Source: Longispora albida DSM 44784 (GTDB lineage Bacteria; Actinomycetota; Actinomycetes; Mycobacteriales; Micromonosporaceae). From it: a DNA stretch of 64,000 nucleotides. The DNA lies in assembly GCF_000379825.1 (NCBI RefSeq), contig NZ_KB903814.1, positions 372,001 to 436,000 of the forward strand, read 5' to 3'. The notes below the pieces were generated by a model. The model worked only from the letters and a program-made list of their open reading frames with translations. It was not told the DNA's origin and searched no databases. Below are positions 1 to 8,278 of the stretch, in pieces (the first letter of the stretch is position 1; each line of letters starts with the position of its first letter). The translations under genes and the position numbers were made by a program.

Positions 1-187
1 AGACCTCCTTCAAACCGCGCTCCACCTCGGACAGGTACGGCATGGAGACCCGCGCCTGCCGCGCGACCTCGGCCAGGGTGCGGCCCTGTTCGAGCCGGGT
101 GCGCCGCAGCTCGTCGCCCAGCGCCGAGCGCAGCAGCACACGGCGCGGTGTGACCTGAGGACGAGCACGCTCCGCCGGATTCAGCAT
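1..187 (-). CDS. ClgR-like XRE-family transcriptional regulator (N-terminus only)
   Basis: The 62 visible residues start at the ATG at 187 and run off the left edge of the window. Residues about 24-60 form an HTH_3/XRE fold: [20 protein letters not shown] is followed by the recognition-helix stretch [12 protein letters not shown]. This closely recalls the actinobacterial ClgR/PopR regulators of clp protease genes, whose HTH also reads LGDVLRRTR and then YLSEVERG; that assignment is from memory of the family. A site at 230-240 with the shape CGC-N5-GCA in the upstream DNA is near the CGC-N5-GCG form I recall for ClgR boxes, which would fit autoregulation, but this is weak. The C-terminus cannot be seen. 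Confidence 0.75.
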   Translation of the reverse strand, partial: MLNPAERARPQVTPRRVLLRSALGDELRRTRLEQGRTLAEVARQARVSMPYLSEVERGLKEV

Positions 188-489
188 GAGACCTTTATAC
201 CGACGAGGCCAGGCCCAGACAGCCGACTTCGCTACGGGCAGACAAGGGCGCTGTCCAGGGGCTGGAGCGCTCCATGTAAGAAAATCGCAAATCGCTTCCG
301 GTGTACCCGATACTCACTTGCCCGGTTCGTCCGGCCAGGCCGGGATGGGAACCCCTCGTAACGGCGCACGGAACCCGGAAACGGCGGATCACTGGCGGCC
401 TGCGGCACGGGATGAAACAGCCACCTGCTGGGTATGCCACTGGTGAGGCCAGCCAGGTCCCGCGTTCCTCCAGTCACGGAGTGCGCGCC
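188..489. other. Divergent intergenic region, no gene seen
   Basis: This 302-bp gap lies between the minus-strand regulator and the plus-strand DUF3040 gene. It contains a perfect 10-bp palindrome GGAGCGCTCC at 264-273 and a perfect tandem 7-mer AAATCGC AAATCGC at 282-295. Both are possible protein-binding sites. The ORFs that cross it on either strand have no recognisable domains and no Shine-Dalgarno sequence. Confidence 0.4.
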
Positions 490-765
490 ATGTTGGGTCA
501 CGAGGATCAGCGGCGGCTCGACGCGATCGAACGCCAGCTCGAAGACGACGATCCCGCCTTCGCAGCCCGGATGCGCCGCAGGCGCCGGCGGGTTTCACCA
601 TCCCTGGTCGCCGTGTGCCTGCTGTTGTGGATGGCGACGCCGTCGCTGGGACTGGCCTTCGGCTGGCAGGCGGCACTGGGATCCGGGGCGCTCCTGTGCG
701 TGCTGTTCGCCGTCACGATGCGGACCTTCCGGCACCGGCCCGGCCGGCCGCCGAGCGGAGCCTGA
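490..765 (+). CDS. DUF3040 family membrane protein
   Basis: This 91-residue protein opens with the typical DUF3040 pattern (L..HE.RRLD.IE..L..DDP.FAARM), then a basic RRRRR stretch and two hydrophobic membrane segments at about residues 39-56 and 60-77, ending in a basic, proline-rich tail. The ATG at 490 is chosen because GGAG lies 7-8 bases upstream; an in-frame GTG at 481 has no such signal. The family is common in actinobacteria and has no known biochemical role. It stands alone, divergent from the ClgR-like gene and convergent with the DUF5682 operon. Confidence 0.75.
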   Translation: MLGHEDQRRLDAIERQLEDDDPAFAARMRRRRRRVSPSLVAVCLLLWMATPSLGLAFGWQAALGSGALLCVLFAVTMRTFRHRPGRPPSGA

Positions 766-837
766 GGGACCTCGGCGCTGGCAGCCAGCCTCCATAGTGG
801 ACCCATCGGCGGTGAGTGCCTGGGGACTCAGACTCAG

Positions 838-874
838 CCTGGCCGGCGCGCCCGTCAGGGGCGCACCGGCCAGG
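838..874. terminator. Stem-loop between convergent genes
   Basis: CCTGGCCGG at 838-846 pairs perfectly with CCGGCCAGG at 866-874; after one mismatch six more pairs close a small loop. It sits between the convergent DUF3040 and DUF5682 genes and is a plausible bidirectional terminator without a U-tract. Just after it lies an imperfect tandem 14-mer (892-905 and 906-919, one difference). Confidence 0.6.
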
Positions 875-923
875 TTCAGTTGTGCTGCATGGTGCGTTTT
901 CCGTGGTGCGTCTTCCGTGGTGT

Positions 924-3737
924 TCAGCCGGTGGCCAGCAGCGCCTCCAGGGCTTCGGCCGTGGCCGGGTAGCGGCTGGCCAGCTCAGCGCCGCCGGAGC
1001 CAGTGCCGGAGCCCGGCTCCGCCCAGCCACCCTCGCAGCCGAGCAGGGCCGCAAGCGCGTCGCAGGTGTCTGGATGGGCAGCCAGAAGCGCGAGCCCGTT
1101 CGGGGTACCCGGGCGGGCGACCGGGAACGCCACCGGCTGTTCCGGTGCGCGCCACGGCGGGGTCCACGTGTCGAGCGCGCCGAGCCTGCCGGGGAAGACC
1201 CGGCCAGCCTCGCGGATCAGCAGCGGGGCGAACTCCGAGCCGCTCGACCGGAGCGTGCTGATCAGCGTGGGCAGCCACGGGAGCAGGACGGGGTCCGGCA
1301 GCCGGGCGAAGGCGTTGGACACCGCCTCCACCACGAAGTCCGTCAGCCCCGGGACCGGCTCCAGTGCCTGCACGAACCCGCTCAGGTACTTCGGGTACGC
1401 CGGGAGCACCAGCGGGTTGCCGAGCAGCTCGTCGCACCTGGCGCGCAGCTCGGCCCGGGTGATCGTGCCGAGCTGCACCTGTGCCGCCCACAACAGGGCC
1501 ACCCTGGCTGGTTCCTCCGGGTGTGACTGGGCGACGGCCAGCTCGAGCTGGGTCCGGTCGCAGCCCAGTGACAGGGCCAGGCTCTCCATGCTGAACAGGA
1601 AGCCGAGCATGGCCGCCACCTGCCGCACGGTCGCGTCCTCGTTCGTGAACGCGGTCGGCAGCAGGGTGCAGTAGTGCGCGTACCCGGCCTTGACGAACGA
1701 CTCGATCCACGCGGGCAGCACGGGCTCGGCTGTCCGGTAGTACCCGAGCAGGCGGCGGATGCGGCGGAGCACCTCTGGTGCCCCGTCCACACTCCGCTCG
1801 GCAGCCAGCACCTCGAGCGCCCTGGTACCCAGCTCGTCGGCGAGGCGGCGGCTGCGCAGGTACAACGTGGCGTCCTCGACGGCCTGGAGGACGGTGGCCG
1901 TGTCGGCGTCCGGCTTGTACGCCGTCCGCCGCAGCCGCTGTTCGAGGACCTGCTCGATGCTGACGCCCTCGTAGCCCAGCTCGATGAGTGCGCGCTGGTG
2001 GGTGCCGAGTGCCAGGTCCCACGACTCCTGGATCGGGCGTTCGCCGAGCGAGCGCTCCCCCATGATCGGGCGGGCGGCGCCGGCCGGCATCAGGTACCGC
2101 AGCATCCACAGCACGTCCGAGCAGCGTTCCAGCTCGGGCTGGGACGCGATGTCGAGCAGTGCCCGCCGTACCCCGCGCTGGTCCAGCTTGAGGCCGAGCG
2201 GGGCGAGCCGGTCGTGGACGTCGCGGGCCAGTGGCGGCAGGGCGTCGTAGCCGACCTGGCCGATCCGGTCCCCGCCCATCATGATCTCGACGAGGCGGCG
2301 CACGTCCCGGCGGCCCGGCACCGACTCCTTCTCGATGCAGGTGACGGCGGCGTCGGCGAAGTCGTACGGCGTGGGCCGCGCCCGGTCCCGCATGCCCGCG
2401 AGCAGGATCGACGTCTCGAACACCGCGATCGCGTCCGCCGTCGACGCCAGGTACCCGTTGCGCCGGGCAGCCCGCACGATCTCCACCGACCAGCCCAGCA
2501 GCTCCGCCTCGTCCAGCCCGTCGATGACCGGCGGCCGTTGCAGGAACCCGGACAGCTGGTCGCCGGCCGGCGCGTCCGGCGTGGCCGCCGGAACAGCACG
2601 GGCAGCCGCCTTCTTTGCCGGTTTCTTCTTCGCCCCGGACTGTCCAGTGAGGACGAAGGGCTGCACCCCGGTGCGGCTGAGGTTCTTCGCCCATGTGGTG
2701 GCGGCGATCGACACGGAGCCGGCCGCCAGCCCGAACTGCGCCTCGATCGACGCGTGACTGGACGGGATCAGCCCGTACTGCCACTCCGTCGCCGTCCGCT
2801 GGCTGATCTCGAACGTGCCGCTGCCCGCGACCCCGAACTCCTCGACCCGGCTGGAGGCGTGGAACGCGCCGCACACGTACAGGCATTCGGCCGGGTCAGC
2901 CCCGGTCGCGGCCAGGTGCTCGCGCATCCGCGTCCACATGTAACGCTCGCGGTCCTCGTCGACGGTCACCCGGCGGGCGTCGCCGGGGGCCAGCCGCCGG
3001 AACAGGCTGCCGATCAGCAGCATGACCTGCCGGTACGTGTCGTGGTCCGCGTCGCCGAGCGGCAGCTCCACATACTGGTGCCACCACTCCGACCAGTGCC
3101 GCACCCGGCCGTGCCGGAGCAGGTGCTCCTCCAGCTCGGCGAACCGGGGCCGCAGGTCACCGATCTCCACGCCGACCGCATCGCCGTGCAGGGCAGCCTC
3201 CTCCTCGGCCGCCGGGGCGTCCGGGTCGGCGGGCGGCGGCTCGGAGCGCGGCTCCCACTGGTACACGTGGTCGGAGGACCGGTCGACGAGCACCAGCTCG
3301 ACACCGGGCGTGTCGAGCGCGTACGCGATGGCCTGGTACTCGGCCGAGGCCTCCGTGATCGGTGCGACGACCGACAGCGGGGACCACTCGGCGGGGAAAC
3401 CGTCCACTTCGGTCGCGAAGGACTGCACGGCCACCGGCAGGCGGCAGTTGCGCAGCTCCGGCAGCAGCGGGGCCAGATCCTCGCACAGCTCCAGATACAC
3501 GACCTTCGGCTGCTTCTCGCGGAGGCGGCGGGCCATCGCGATCGCCGAGGCCGGCGAGTGGTGGCAGACCGGGAAGATCTCCAGCGGCTCGCGGACGGCG
3601 CGGTCGACGTCGTCCACGATGCCGAGCAGGATGTCCTCAAGGGCGTCAGCGCCGCCGGCGAAGGCTGCGGCCGCCTCGCTCAGCTGGCCGCGCAGCGCGC
3701 CGAACGCGCCGCCGTTCACGTCGGGAGCCGCGCTCAC
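924..3737 (-). CDS. DUF5682 family protein of a MoxR/VWA/SWIM operon
   Basis: This 937-residue cytoplasmic protein is the last gene of the operon and overlaps the ATPase gene by 4 bp (ATGA at 3734-3737), so it is probably translationally coupled. The N-terminal third has a CHHS motif (C58-H59-H60), YLELCED with E83, a DRERYMW segment at about 262-269 and a CGAFH motif at 289-293. The spacing E, (E)RxxYM, GAxH recalls the TraB/ChaN/EreA-type hydrolase-like fold; this is my inference, not an established assignment. A Lys/Ala/Pro-rich linker near residues 365-395 leads to a large helical C-terminal half. The family is known as a companion of MoxR-type ATPases and VWA proteins. Its biochemical activity is unknown to me. 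Confidence 0.85.
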   Translation of the reverse strand: MSAAPDVNGGAFGALRGQLSEAAAAFAGGADALEDILLGIVDDVDRAVREPLEIFPVCHHSPASAIAMARRLREKQPKVVYLELCEDLAPLLPELRNCRLPVAVQSFATEVDGFPAEWSPLSVVAPITEASAEYQAIAYALDTPGVELVLVDRSSDHVYQWEPRSEPPPADPDAPAAEEEAALHGDAVGVEIGDLRPRFAELEEHLLRHGRVRHWSEWWHQYVELPLGDADHDTYRQVMLLIGSLFRRLAPGDARRVTVDEDRERYMWTRMREHLAATGADPAECLYVCGAFHASSRVEEFGVAGSGTFEISQRTATEWQYGLIPSSHASIEAQFGLAAGSVSIAATTWAKNLSRTGVQPFVLTGQSGAKKKPAKKAAARAVPAATPDAPAGDQLSGFLQRPPVIDGLDEAELLGWSVEIVRAARRNGYLASTADAIAVFETSILLAGMRDRARPTPYDFADAAVTCIEKESVPGRRDVRRLVEIMMGGDRIGQVGYDALPPLARDVHDRLAPLGLKLDQRGVRRALLDIASQPELERCSDVLWMLRYLMPAGAARPIMGERSLGERPIQESWDLALGTHQRALIELGYEGVSIEQVLEQRLRRTAYKPDADTATVLQAVEDATLYLRSRRLADELGTRALEVLAAERSVDGAPEVLRRIRRLLGYYRTAEPVLPAWIESFVKAGYAHYCTLLPTAFTNEDATVRQVAAMLGFLFSMESLALSLGCDRTQLELAVAQSHPEEPARVALLWAAQVQLGTITRAELRARCDELLGNPLVLPAYPKYLSGFVQALEPVPGLTDFVVEAVSNAFARLPDPVLLPWLPTLISTLRSSGSEFAPLLIREAGRVFPGRLGALDTWTPPWRAPEQPVAFPVARPGTPNGLALLAAHPDTCDALAALLGCEGGWAEPGSGTGSGGAELASRYPATAEALEALLATG

Positions 3738-4846
3738 GAGAGGGTCGCAATCGCGTCGCGGCCACCCTCCAGGAACTCCGGCCAGGCACCGCCCTCGTCC
3801 TTGCTGCGCGGCTCGACGACGCCGTGCAGGTACTTGTTGAGGATCGCCAGGTCCTCCGGGGCGCGCCGGGCCAGCGAGCCGACCAGGGAGGAGGCGAGCG
3901 TGCCGGCGTTCAGTGCGCGCTCACCGAAGAAGTTGCTGTGCAGGATCGCGTCCTCCAGGACACCGATCTGCTCCGCTGTGGACAGCGCCGACTCCAGCTT
4001 CTCGTCGTCGCTGCCGGCCGCGGCAGCGGAGGCTCGCAGGTCGGCGAAGCTCTGGAGCAGCACGTCGAGCAGGGTCGGCGGCACGTCCAGCTCGATCTGG
4101 TGGCGGCGCAGCAGTTCTTCTGTGCGGAAGCGGACGATCTCCGCCTCGCTCTTCTTGTTCGTCACGACCGGGATGCGCACGAAGTTGAACCGGCGCTTGA
4201 GGGCCGAAGAAAGGTCGTTGACGCCCCGGTCCCGGCTGTTGGCGGTCGCGATGATCGAGAAACCGGGCTTGGCGAAGACGATGTTGTCGCTCTCCAGCTC
4301 CGGCACGGAGATGTACTTCTCCGACAGGATCGAGATCAGCGCGTCCTGCACGTCGCTGGTCGACCGGGTCAGCTCCTCGAACCGGCCGATCGCGCCGCCC
4401 TCCATCGCCGTCATGATCGGCGACGGGATCATCGACTCGCGGGACTGGCCCTTGGCGATGACCATCGACACGTTCCACGAGTACTTGATGTGGTCCTCGG
4501 TGGTGCCGGCCGTGCCCTGCACCACGAGCGTCGAGTTGCGGCTGATCGCCGCGGCCAGCAGCTCGGCCAGCCAGCTCTTCCCCGTACCGGGGTCGCCGAT
4601 CAGCAGCAGGCCCCGGTCGGAGGCCAGCGTGACGATCGACCGCTCGACGAAACTGCGGTCACCGAACCACTTCTGCGAGATCTCCCGGTCGAGGCCGTCG
4701 GCCCGCTCGGAACCGAGGACGAACAGCCGGACCATCTTCGGCGACAGCCGCCACGAGAACGGCTTCGGCCCGTCGTCGACGGACTCCAGCCAGTCGAGCT
4801 CCTCTGCGTACTTGAGCTCGGCGGGGGCGCGCAACAGGTCGGACAT
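3734..4846 (-). CDS. MoxR-type AAA+ ATPase (YehL-like)
   Basis: This 370-residue AAA+ protein has a Walker A GDPGTGKS at 84-91, a Walker B-like segment ending in GRFEELTR where Glu replaces the usual Asp, a sensor-1 region ATANSRDRG and a likely arginine-finger segment SALKRRF. MoxR-family ATPases act as chaperone-like remodellers that work with VWA proteins through metal-ion adhesion sites. The start ATG at 4846 has AGAAGGG 8 bases upstream. It lies 39 bp downstream of the VWA gene and overlaps the DUF5682 gene by 4 bp. The composition of the locus (ATPase, VWA, SWIM, DUF5682) matches what I recall of enterobacterial yehL, yehM, yehP and yehQ. Confidence 0.9.
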   Translation of the reverse strand: MSDLLRAPAELKYAEELDWLESVDDGPKPFSWRLSPKMVRLFVLGSERADGLDREISQKWFGDRSFVERSIVTLASDRGLLLIGDPGTGKSWLAELLAAAISRNSTLVVQGTAGTTEDHIKYSWNVSMVIAKGQSRESMIPSPIMTAMEGGAIGRFEELTRSTSDVQDALISILSEKYISVPELESDNIVFAKPGFSIIATANSRDRGVNDLSSALKRRFNFVRIPVVTNKKSEAEIVRFRTEELLRRHQIELDVPPTLLDVLLQSFADLRASAAAAGSDDEKLESALSTAEQIGVLEDAILHSNFFGERALNAGTLASSLVGSLARRAPEDLAILNKYLHGVVEPRSKDEGGAWPEFLEGGRDAIATLS

Positions 4847-4885
4847 AGCAGTGCCCTTCTAGGCAGGAAGAGGAAAAGAGAGAAG

Positions 4886-6319
4886 TCAGATGGTGAGGAA
4901 CGACTTGAGCTCGTGCACGAGCTTGCGGATGTGGCCGGAGAGCACCGGCGTGCCCATGTCCTTGAACCGCTCGCGGAACCACGGATTCACGCTGCCCCGC
5001 CCGGAACTGGTCACCGAGCCGACCGGGATGAACTTCGCGCCGGAGCGGTGCACGGCCGTCATGCTGGCGAACAGCTCCTCGCCCCGCCACTCGTAGAAGT
5101 CGGAGATCCAGACCACGACGGTGTTACGCGGCTCGGCGATCTTCGGCTGGGCCAGGGCCATCGCGACCCGCCCGTCCGTGCCGCCGCCCAGATTCGTGCG
5201 CAGCAGCGTCTCGAACGGGTCACTGACCCACGGCGTGAGGTCGACGGCCTGCGTGTCGTACGCGACGAGGTGGACGTCCACCTTGGGCAGCCCGGCGAAG
5301 ATCGAAGCGAGGATCGTGCAGTTGACCATCGAGTCCACCATCGAGCCCGACTGGTCGACCACGACGATCAGCCGCGAGGGCGTCGTCTTGCGGGCGGTCT
5401 GCCGGTAGAAGAGCCGGTCGACGTACAGGCGCTCGTCCTCCGGGCTCCAGTTCGTCAGGTTCTTCCAGATCGTGCGCTCAAGGTCGAGGTTGCGGAACAC
5501 GCGCTTCGGCGGGACCGACCGGTCGATCACCCCGGCCGAGGCCTTCTCCACCTGCGTGCGCAGCACCTCGGCGATCTCGTCCACGAACCGGCGGATCAGT
5601 GACTTCGCGTTGGCCAGCGCCACACCCGACAGGTTGTTCTTGTCCCGCAGGAGCTGCTCGATCAGCGACATGCTGGGCGTGAGCCGCGCCGCGAGCGCCG
5701 GGTCGGCGAGGACCTCCCGCAGCCGCATCCGCTTGACCAGGTCGGCCTCGATCGCACCCAGCTCCGGGCCGATCTCCGGGATCAGGCGGCCGAGATCCGG
5801 GGTCCGGCCGGAGCCGCCCGTCCCGGACGGGCTCGCCCCCTGGCCACCTGGACGGGAACCTCCGCCGCCACGCAGCCCGCCGGGCGGGCAGCCGAACGCC
5901 CGCTCCAGCCAGCCGGCGTCGGCCTGCCACTGGGCGAGCTGCCCGGCCGACACGTTGCCGGAGCCGGTGCAGAACACGTTCAGCAGGAGCTTGGACACCA
6001 GCGCCGCGCGGCGGACCTCGGCGGCACGGTCCCGCTCCCCGCCAGCATCCCCGTCTGCGCTGGCGCCGGAGTCCTCCGGGACCATCAGGCCCTCGAACTC
6101 CGCGGCCAGCTCCGGATTGCGCTGGACGATGGCGTCCACTGAGGACTGAGGATCGAGCAAGGCTGGCGGCAGGCCGATGTCCTCGACGATCGCCAGGCTG
6201 CCCGACTCCAGCGCCGCCTGCTCCTCGGTGTCGAAGAGCCGGGCGACGAGCCGCCAGTAGAGCACCTGACGGCGGTTCTCGTCGGGGTCGGGAAGGGTGT
6301 CGGTGATCGGCTCCGTCAT
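4886..6319 (-). CDS. VWA domain protein (YehP-like)
   Basis: The 477-residue protein carries a von Willebrand A domain in its C-terminal third: beta strand SRLIVVVDQSGSM with MIDAS residues D322, S324 and S326, then NLGGGTDGRVA as the likely MIDAS threonine loop and VVWISDFYEW as the distal aspartate strand. The N-terminal half is helical with a Gly/Ser/Pro-rich linker at about 146-172. The start at 6319 is chosen because ATGA at 6316-6319 overlaps the stop of the preceding gene. It should be the adaptor or substrate-binding partner of the adjacent MoxR ATPase, as in other MoxR-VWA pairs; this is family knowledge, not shown here. Confidence 0.88.
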   Translation of the reverse strand: MTEPITDTLPDPDENRRQVLYWRLVARLFDTEEQAALESGSLAIVEDIGLPPALLDPQSSVDAIVQRNPELAAEFEGLMVPEDSGASADGDAGGERDRAAEVRRAALVSKLLLNVFCTGSGNVSAGQLAQWQADAGWLERAFGCPPGGLRGGGGSRPGGQGASPSGTGGSGRTPDLGRLIPEIGPELGAIEADLVKRMRLREVLADPALAARLTPSMSLIEQLLRDKNNLSGVALANAKSLIRRFVDEIAEVLRTQVEKASAGVIDRSVPPKRVFRNLDLERTIWKNLTNWSPEDERLYVDRLFYRQTARKTTPSRLIVVVDQSGSMVDSMVNCTILASIFAGLPKVDVHLVAYDTQAVDLTPWVSDPFETLLRTNLGGGTDGRVAMALAQPKIAEPRNTVVVWISDFYEWRGEELFASMTAVHRSGAKFIPVGSVTSSGRGSVNPWFRERFKDMGTPVLSGHIRKLVHELKSFLTI

Positions 6320-7701
6320 TTCCGCAGCAGCCTTCCGGCACGCTCGCGGAGCACCGCGACAGCCTCGGTGGCGGCCTTCTCCGCCTTGACGCCCTGCTTG
6401 TCGGCCGTGCCACCGGCCCAGGCGCCCGCGTGGATCGCGGTGACCTTCTTCTTCACCATCGTCTCCACCGCCAGCGGCTGCACCGTGAACTCGCCGTCGT
6501 CCCACCGCACGAGCCCGATGCAGGCACTCGACGCGGCGACGGCCTCGGGAGTCAGCGGCCCGGCCTCCGGGACACGGCTGGTGTCGACCCGTATCGGGAA
6601 CCCGGCGATGGTGAACGTGAGGGCTTCGCCCGTGCTGATCGTGTACCCCTCCAGGAACACCGGCTCGGCGATCCGCACCGGATGCCGGTCGAGCGGGGCG
6701 GTGGCGGCGGCCGACGCGACAGGCAGCGCCACGCGGGCGGTCGCGAACGGCTCGGCCGGCTCACCCAGCCGGGCATGCCCGTCGTTCCAGACCAGGTCGC
6801 CCTCGGCCGTGATCGGCATGCCGGTCAGCTCCATCGCCCGGCCCTCGCTCACGGCACCCAGCAGCGACAGGTGCGGGCGGAGCAGCTGCCACACCCCGGC
6901 TCCGACCACAGTGTCCGGCTTCGGCACAGCGGCACCGGCCCGGACGAGACGCGCGCCGCTGCCGTCAGCGGGCTCGAACACCGCGTGCACCTGGGCGTGG
7001 ACGGCGGTCGCATGCTCGTTCAGCTCGACGCCGAGCGGCAGCAGCCGGCCCGTCGCCGTGCCGGATGCGGGAAACCCAGCGGCACCCGGCTGGGTCAGCA
7101 GCATCGCCCGCGACCACAGATCCGCCCAGCGGCGCAGCGGAATCCGCTCCAGCGCCGCACCCGGGCAGGACGCGCCCAGCTCTGCCGCGAACCCGTCCAG
7201 CAGCACCGCCAGCCGCCGCAGCCCCAGATCCGGCAGCATCGCCGAGACGACCTGGGCCGCACCGGACACGAGATCGTGATCGATGCCCTGCCAGCCGGCC
7301 CGCGCCAGGTCCGACAGCCAGGCCCTGGCGGCGGCGAGCAGGTTGGCCGCGTGCGGCTCGGCGGGAGCCAGTACGGGAGCGTCAGCCCGGACCCGGCCGG
7401 TCGCCTCGTCGAGACGAACCGTCAGAGCATCGTGGACGGAGCCGAGCAGCGCGATCCGCGCCGCGGCCAGAGCGAGGAAATGCTCCTCGCCAGCAGCTCC
7501 GGCAGCGGACTTGGCTGCGGCCTCAGCGACCCTGGCGGCCAGCGGGGACCCGGCGACCGCATCGGCGAGCGCACTGAGGCCCGCTACGTGAGCGGCCTGC
7601 GGCCGGAGCAGGCCACCGGCCAGCACCCCGTCGAACGCGGCGACGGCGGCCAGTGCCTCATCCAGCCCGTCAACCGGGTCAGCGAGCAGATCGGCGCGCA
7701 T
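6316..7701 (-). CDS. Uncharacterised protein of the MoxR/VWA operon, possibly the non-SWIM part of a split YehQ
   Basis: No named domain is recognised in these 461 residues. The N-terminal half is Ala/Leu-rich and probably helical; the C-terminal half alternates short beta-like strands (VVWNDGHARLG, FPIRVDTSRV, CIGLVRWDDG) and ends in a Lys-rich helix. The start ATG at 7701 shares one base with the stop of the SWIM gene (TGATG), and the stop overlaps the VWA start by 4 bp. The SWIM protein plus this one add up to about 625 residues, close to the length I recall for the single-chain SWIM protein YehQ, so it may be the remainder of a split YehQ. This is inference. Confidence 0.7.
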   Translation of the reverse strand: MRADLLADPVDGLDEALAAVAAFDGVLAGGLLRPQAAHVAGLSALADAVAGSPLAARVAEAAAKSAAGAAGEEHFLALAAARIALLGSVHDALTVRLDEATGRVRADAPVLAPAEPHAANLLAAARAWLSDLARAGWQGIDHDLVSGAAQVVSAMLPDLGLRRLAVLLDGFAAELGASCPGAALERIPLRRWADLWSRAMLLTQPGAAGFPASGTATGRLLPLGVELNEHATAVHAQVHAVFEPADGSGARLVRAGAAVPKPDTVVGAGVWQLLRPHLSLLGAVSEGRAMELTGMPITAEGDLVWNDGHARLGEPAEPFATARVALPVASAAATAPLDRHPVRIAEPVFLEGYTISTGEALTFTIAGFPIRVDTSRVPEAGPLTPEAVAASSACIGLVRWDDGEFTVQPLAVETMVKKKVTAIHAGAWAGGTADKQGVKAEKAATEAVAVLRERAGRLLRK

Positions 7702-8195
7702 CAGGCCACCGCCCTGACCGGCGGGAACCACTGCATCTCCGGCAGCGGAGCCGTACCAGCCGACAGCTCCAGATAGGCCAGATGCCGGAGGAACCTGCTG
7801 AACACCGAGGCGGCGGCTGCCCGGTCGGACGCGGGCGTGCGGACCTTGTACAGCTCCTGCATGACGCTGCTCCCGCTGGGCACCTCCAGCCGCAGGTAAC
7901 GCGCGACACGCTCCTGCCCATACTGGAGGACGGCCTCCTGGATCATGCCGGAGATGTGCTTGCAGTGCCCGCCACCGCCACACGGCCGGTTGTTGTTGGT
8001 GCTGCACGAGACCGCGAAGCTTCCCGCCGCGACCGAGGACACGTACACCCTGGCGATGTCCGAACCGCTGGACACCACGCCCTGCACGCGCCCGTCGGCC
8101 AGCTCCACGAACGGGACCTTGGCGAGCTTGCGCGGCCGGGCAGGCTCCAGCACCCGCGCCGCACTTGTTGTCTCCCACGCCGGCAACGCACACAC
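7701..8195 (-). CDS. Small SWIM-type zinc-finger protein
   Basis: The 164-residue protein has a SWIM-like cluster with C64, C72, C78 and H80 (SCSTNNN..PC....HCKH) embedded in a beta-hairpin context, followed by a helical region. SWIM domains usually read CxC-xn-CxH and bind zinc, with DNA or protein ligands; here the first CxC is reduced to one cysteine with another eight residues on, so the geometry is atypical. It is the first gene of the five-gene operon. The GTG at 8195 is used, but a TTG at 8186 has a better-spaced AGGAG (8 bases upstream) and may be the true start. Confidence 0.8.
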   Translation of the reverse strand: MCALPAWETTSAARVLEPARPRKLAKVPFVELADGRVQGVVSSGSDIARVYVSSVAAGSFAVSCSTNNNRPCGGGGHCKHISGMIQEAVLQYGQERVARYLRLEVPSGSSVMQELYKVRTPASDRAAAASVFSRFLRHLAYLELSAGTAPLPEMQWFPPVRAVA

Positions 8196-8278
8196 TCCTA
8201 GCGCACAAAGGGGTCACCTGCACCGACTGGCGAGGTGTGCATGAACTTACCGGCACCCCCCGACAAAACTGGAAACCC

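Noticed and set aside
1674-4862. A plus-strand ORF of more than 1000 codons opposite the DUF5682 and ATPase genes
   Set aside because: It is a mirror frame typical of GC-rich coding DNA: it covers two real genes on the other strand, has no domain and contains implausible Arg/Gly/His-rich sequence.
8196-8278. Possible riboswitch or small RNA between the SWIM operon and the S12 hydrolase
   Set aside because: The 83 bp show no conserved structure that I recognise; they are better explained as the operon promoter.
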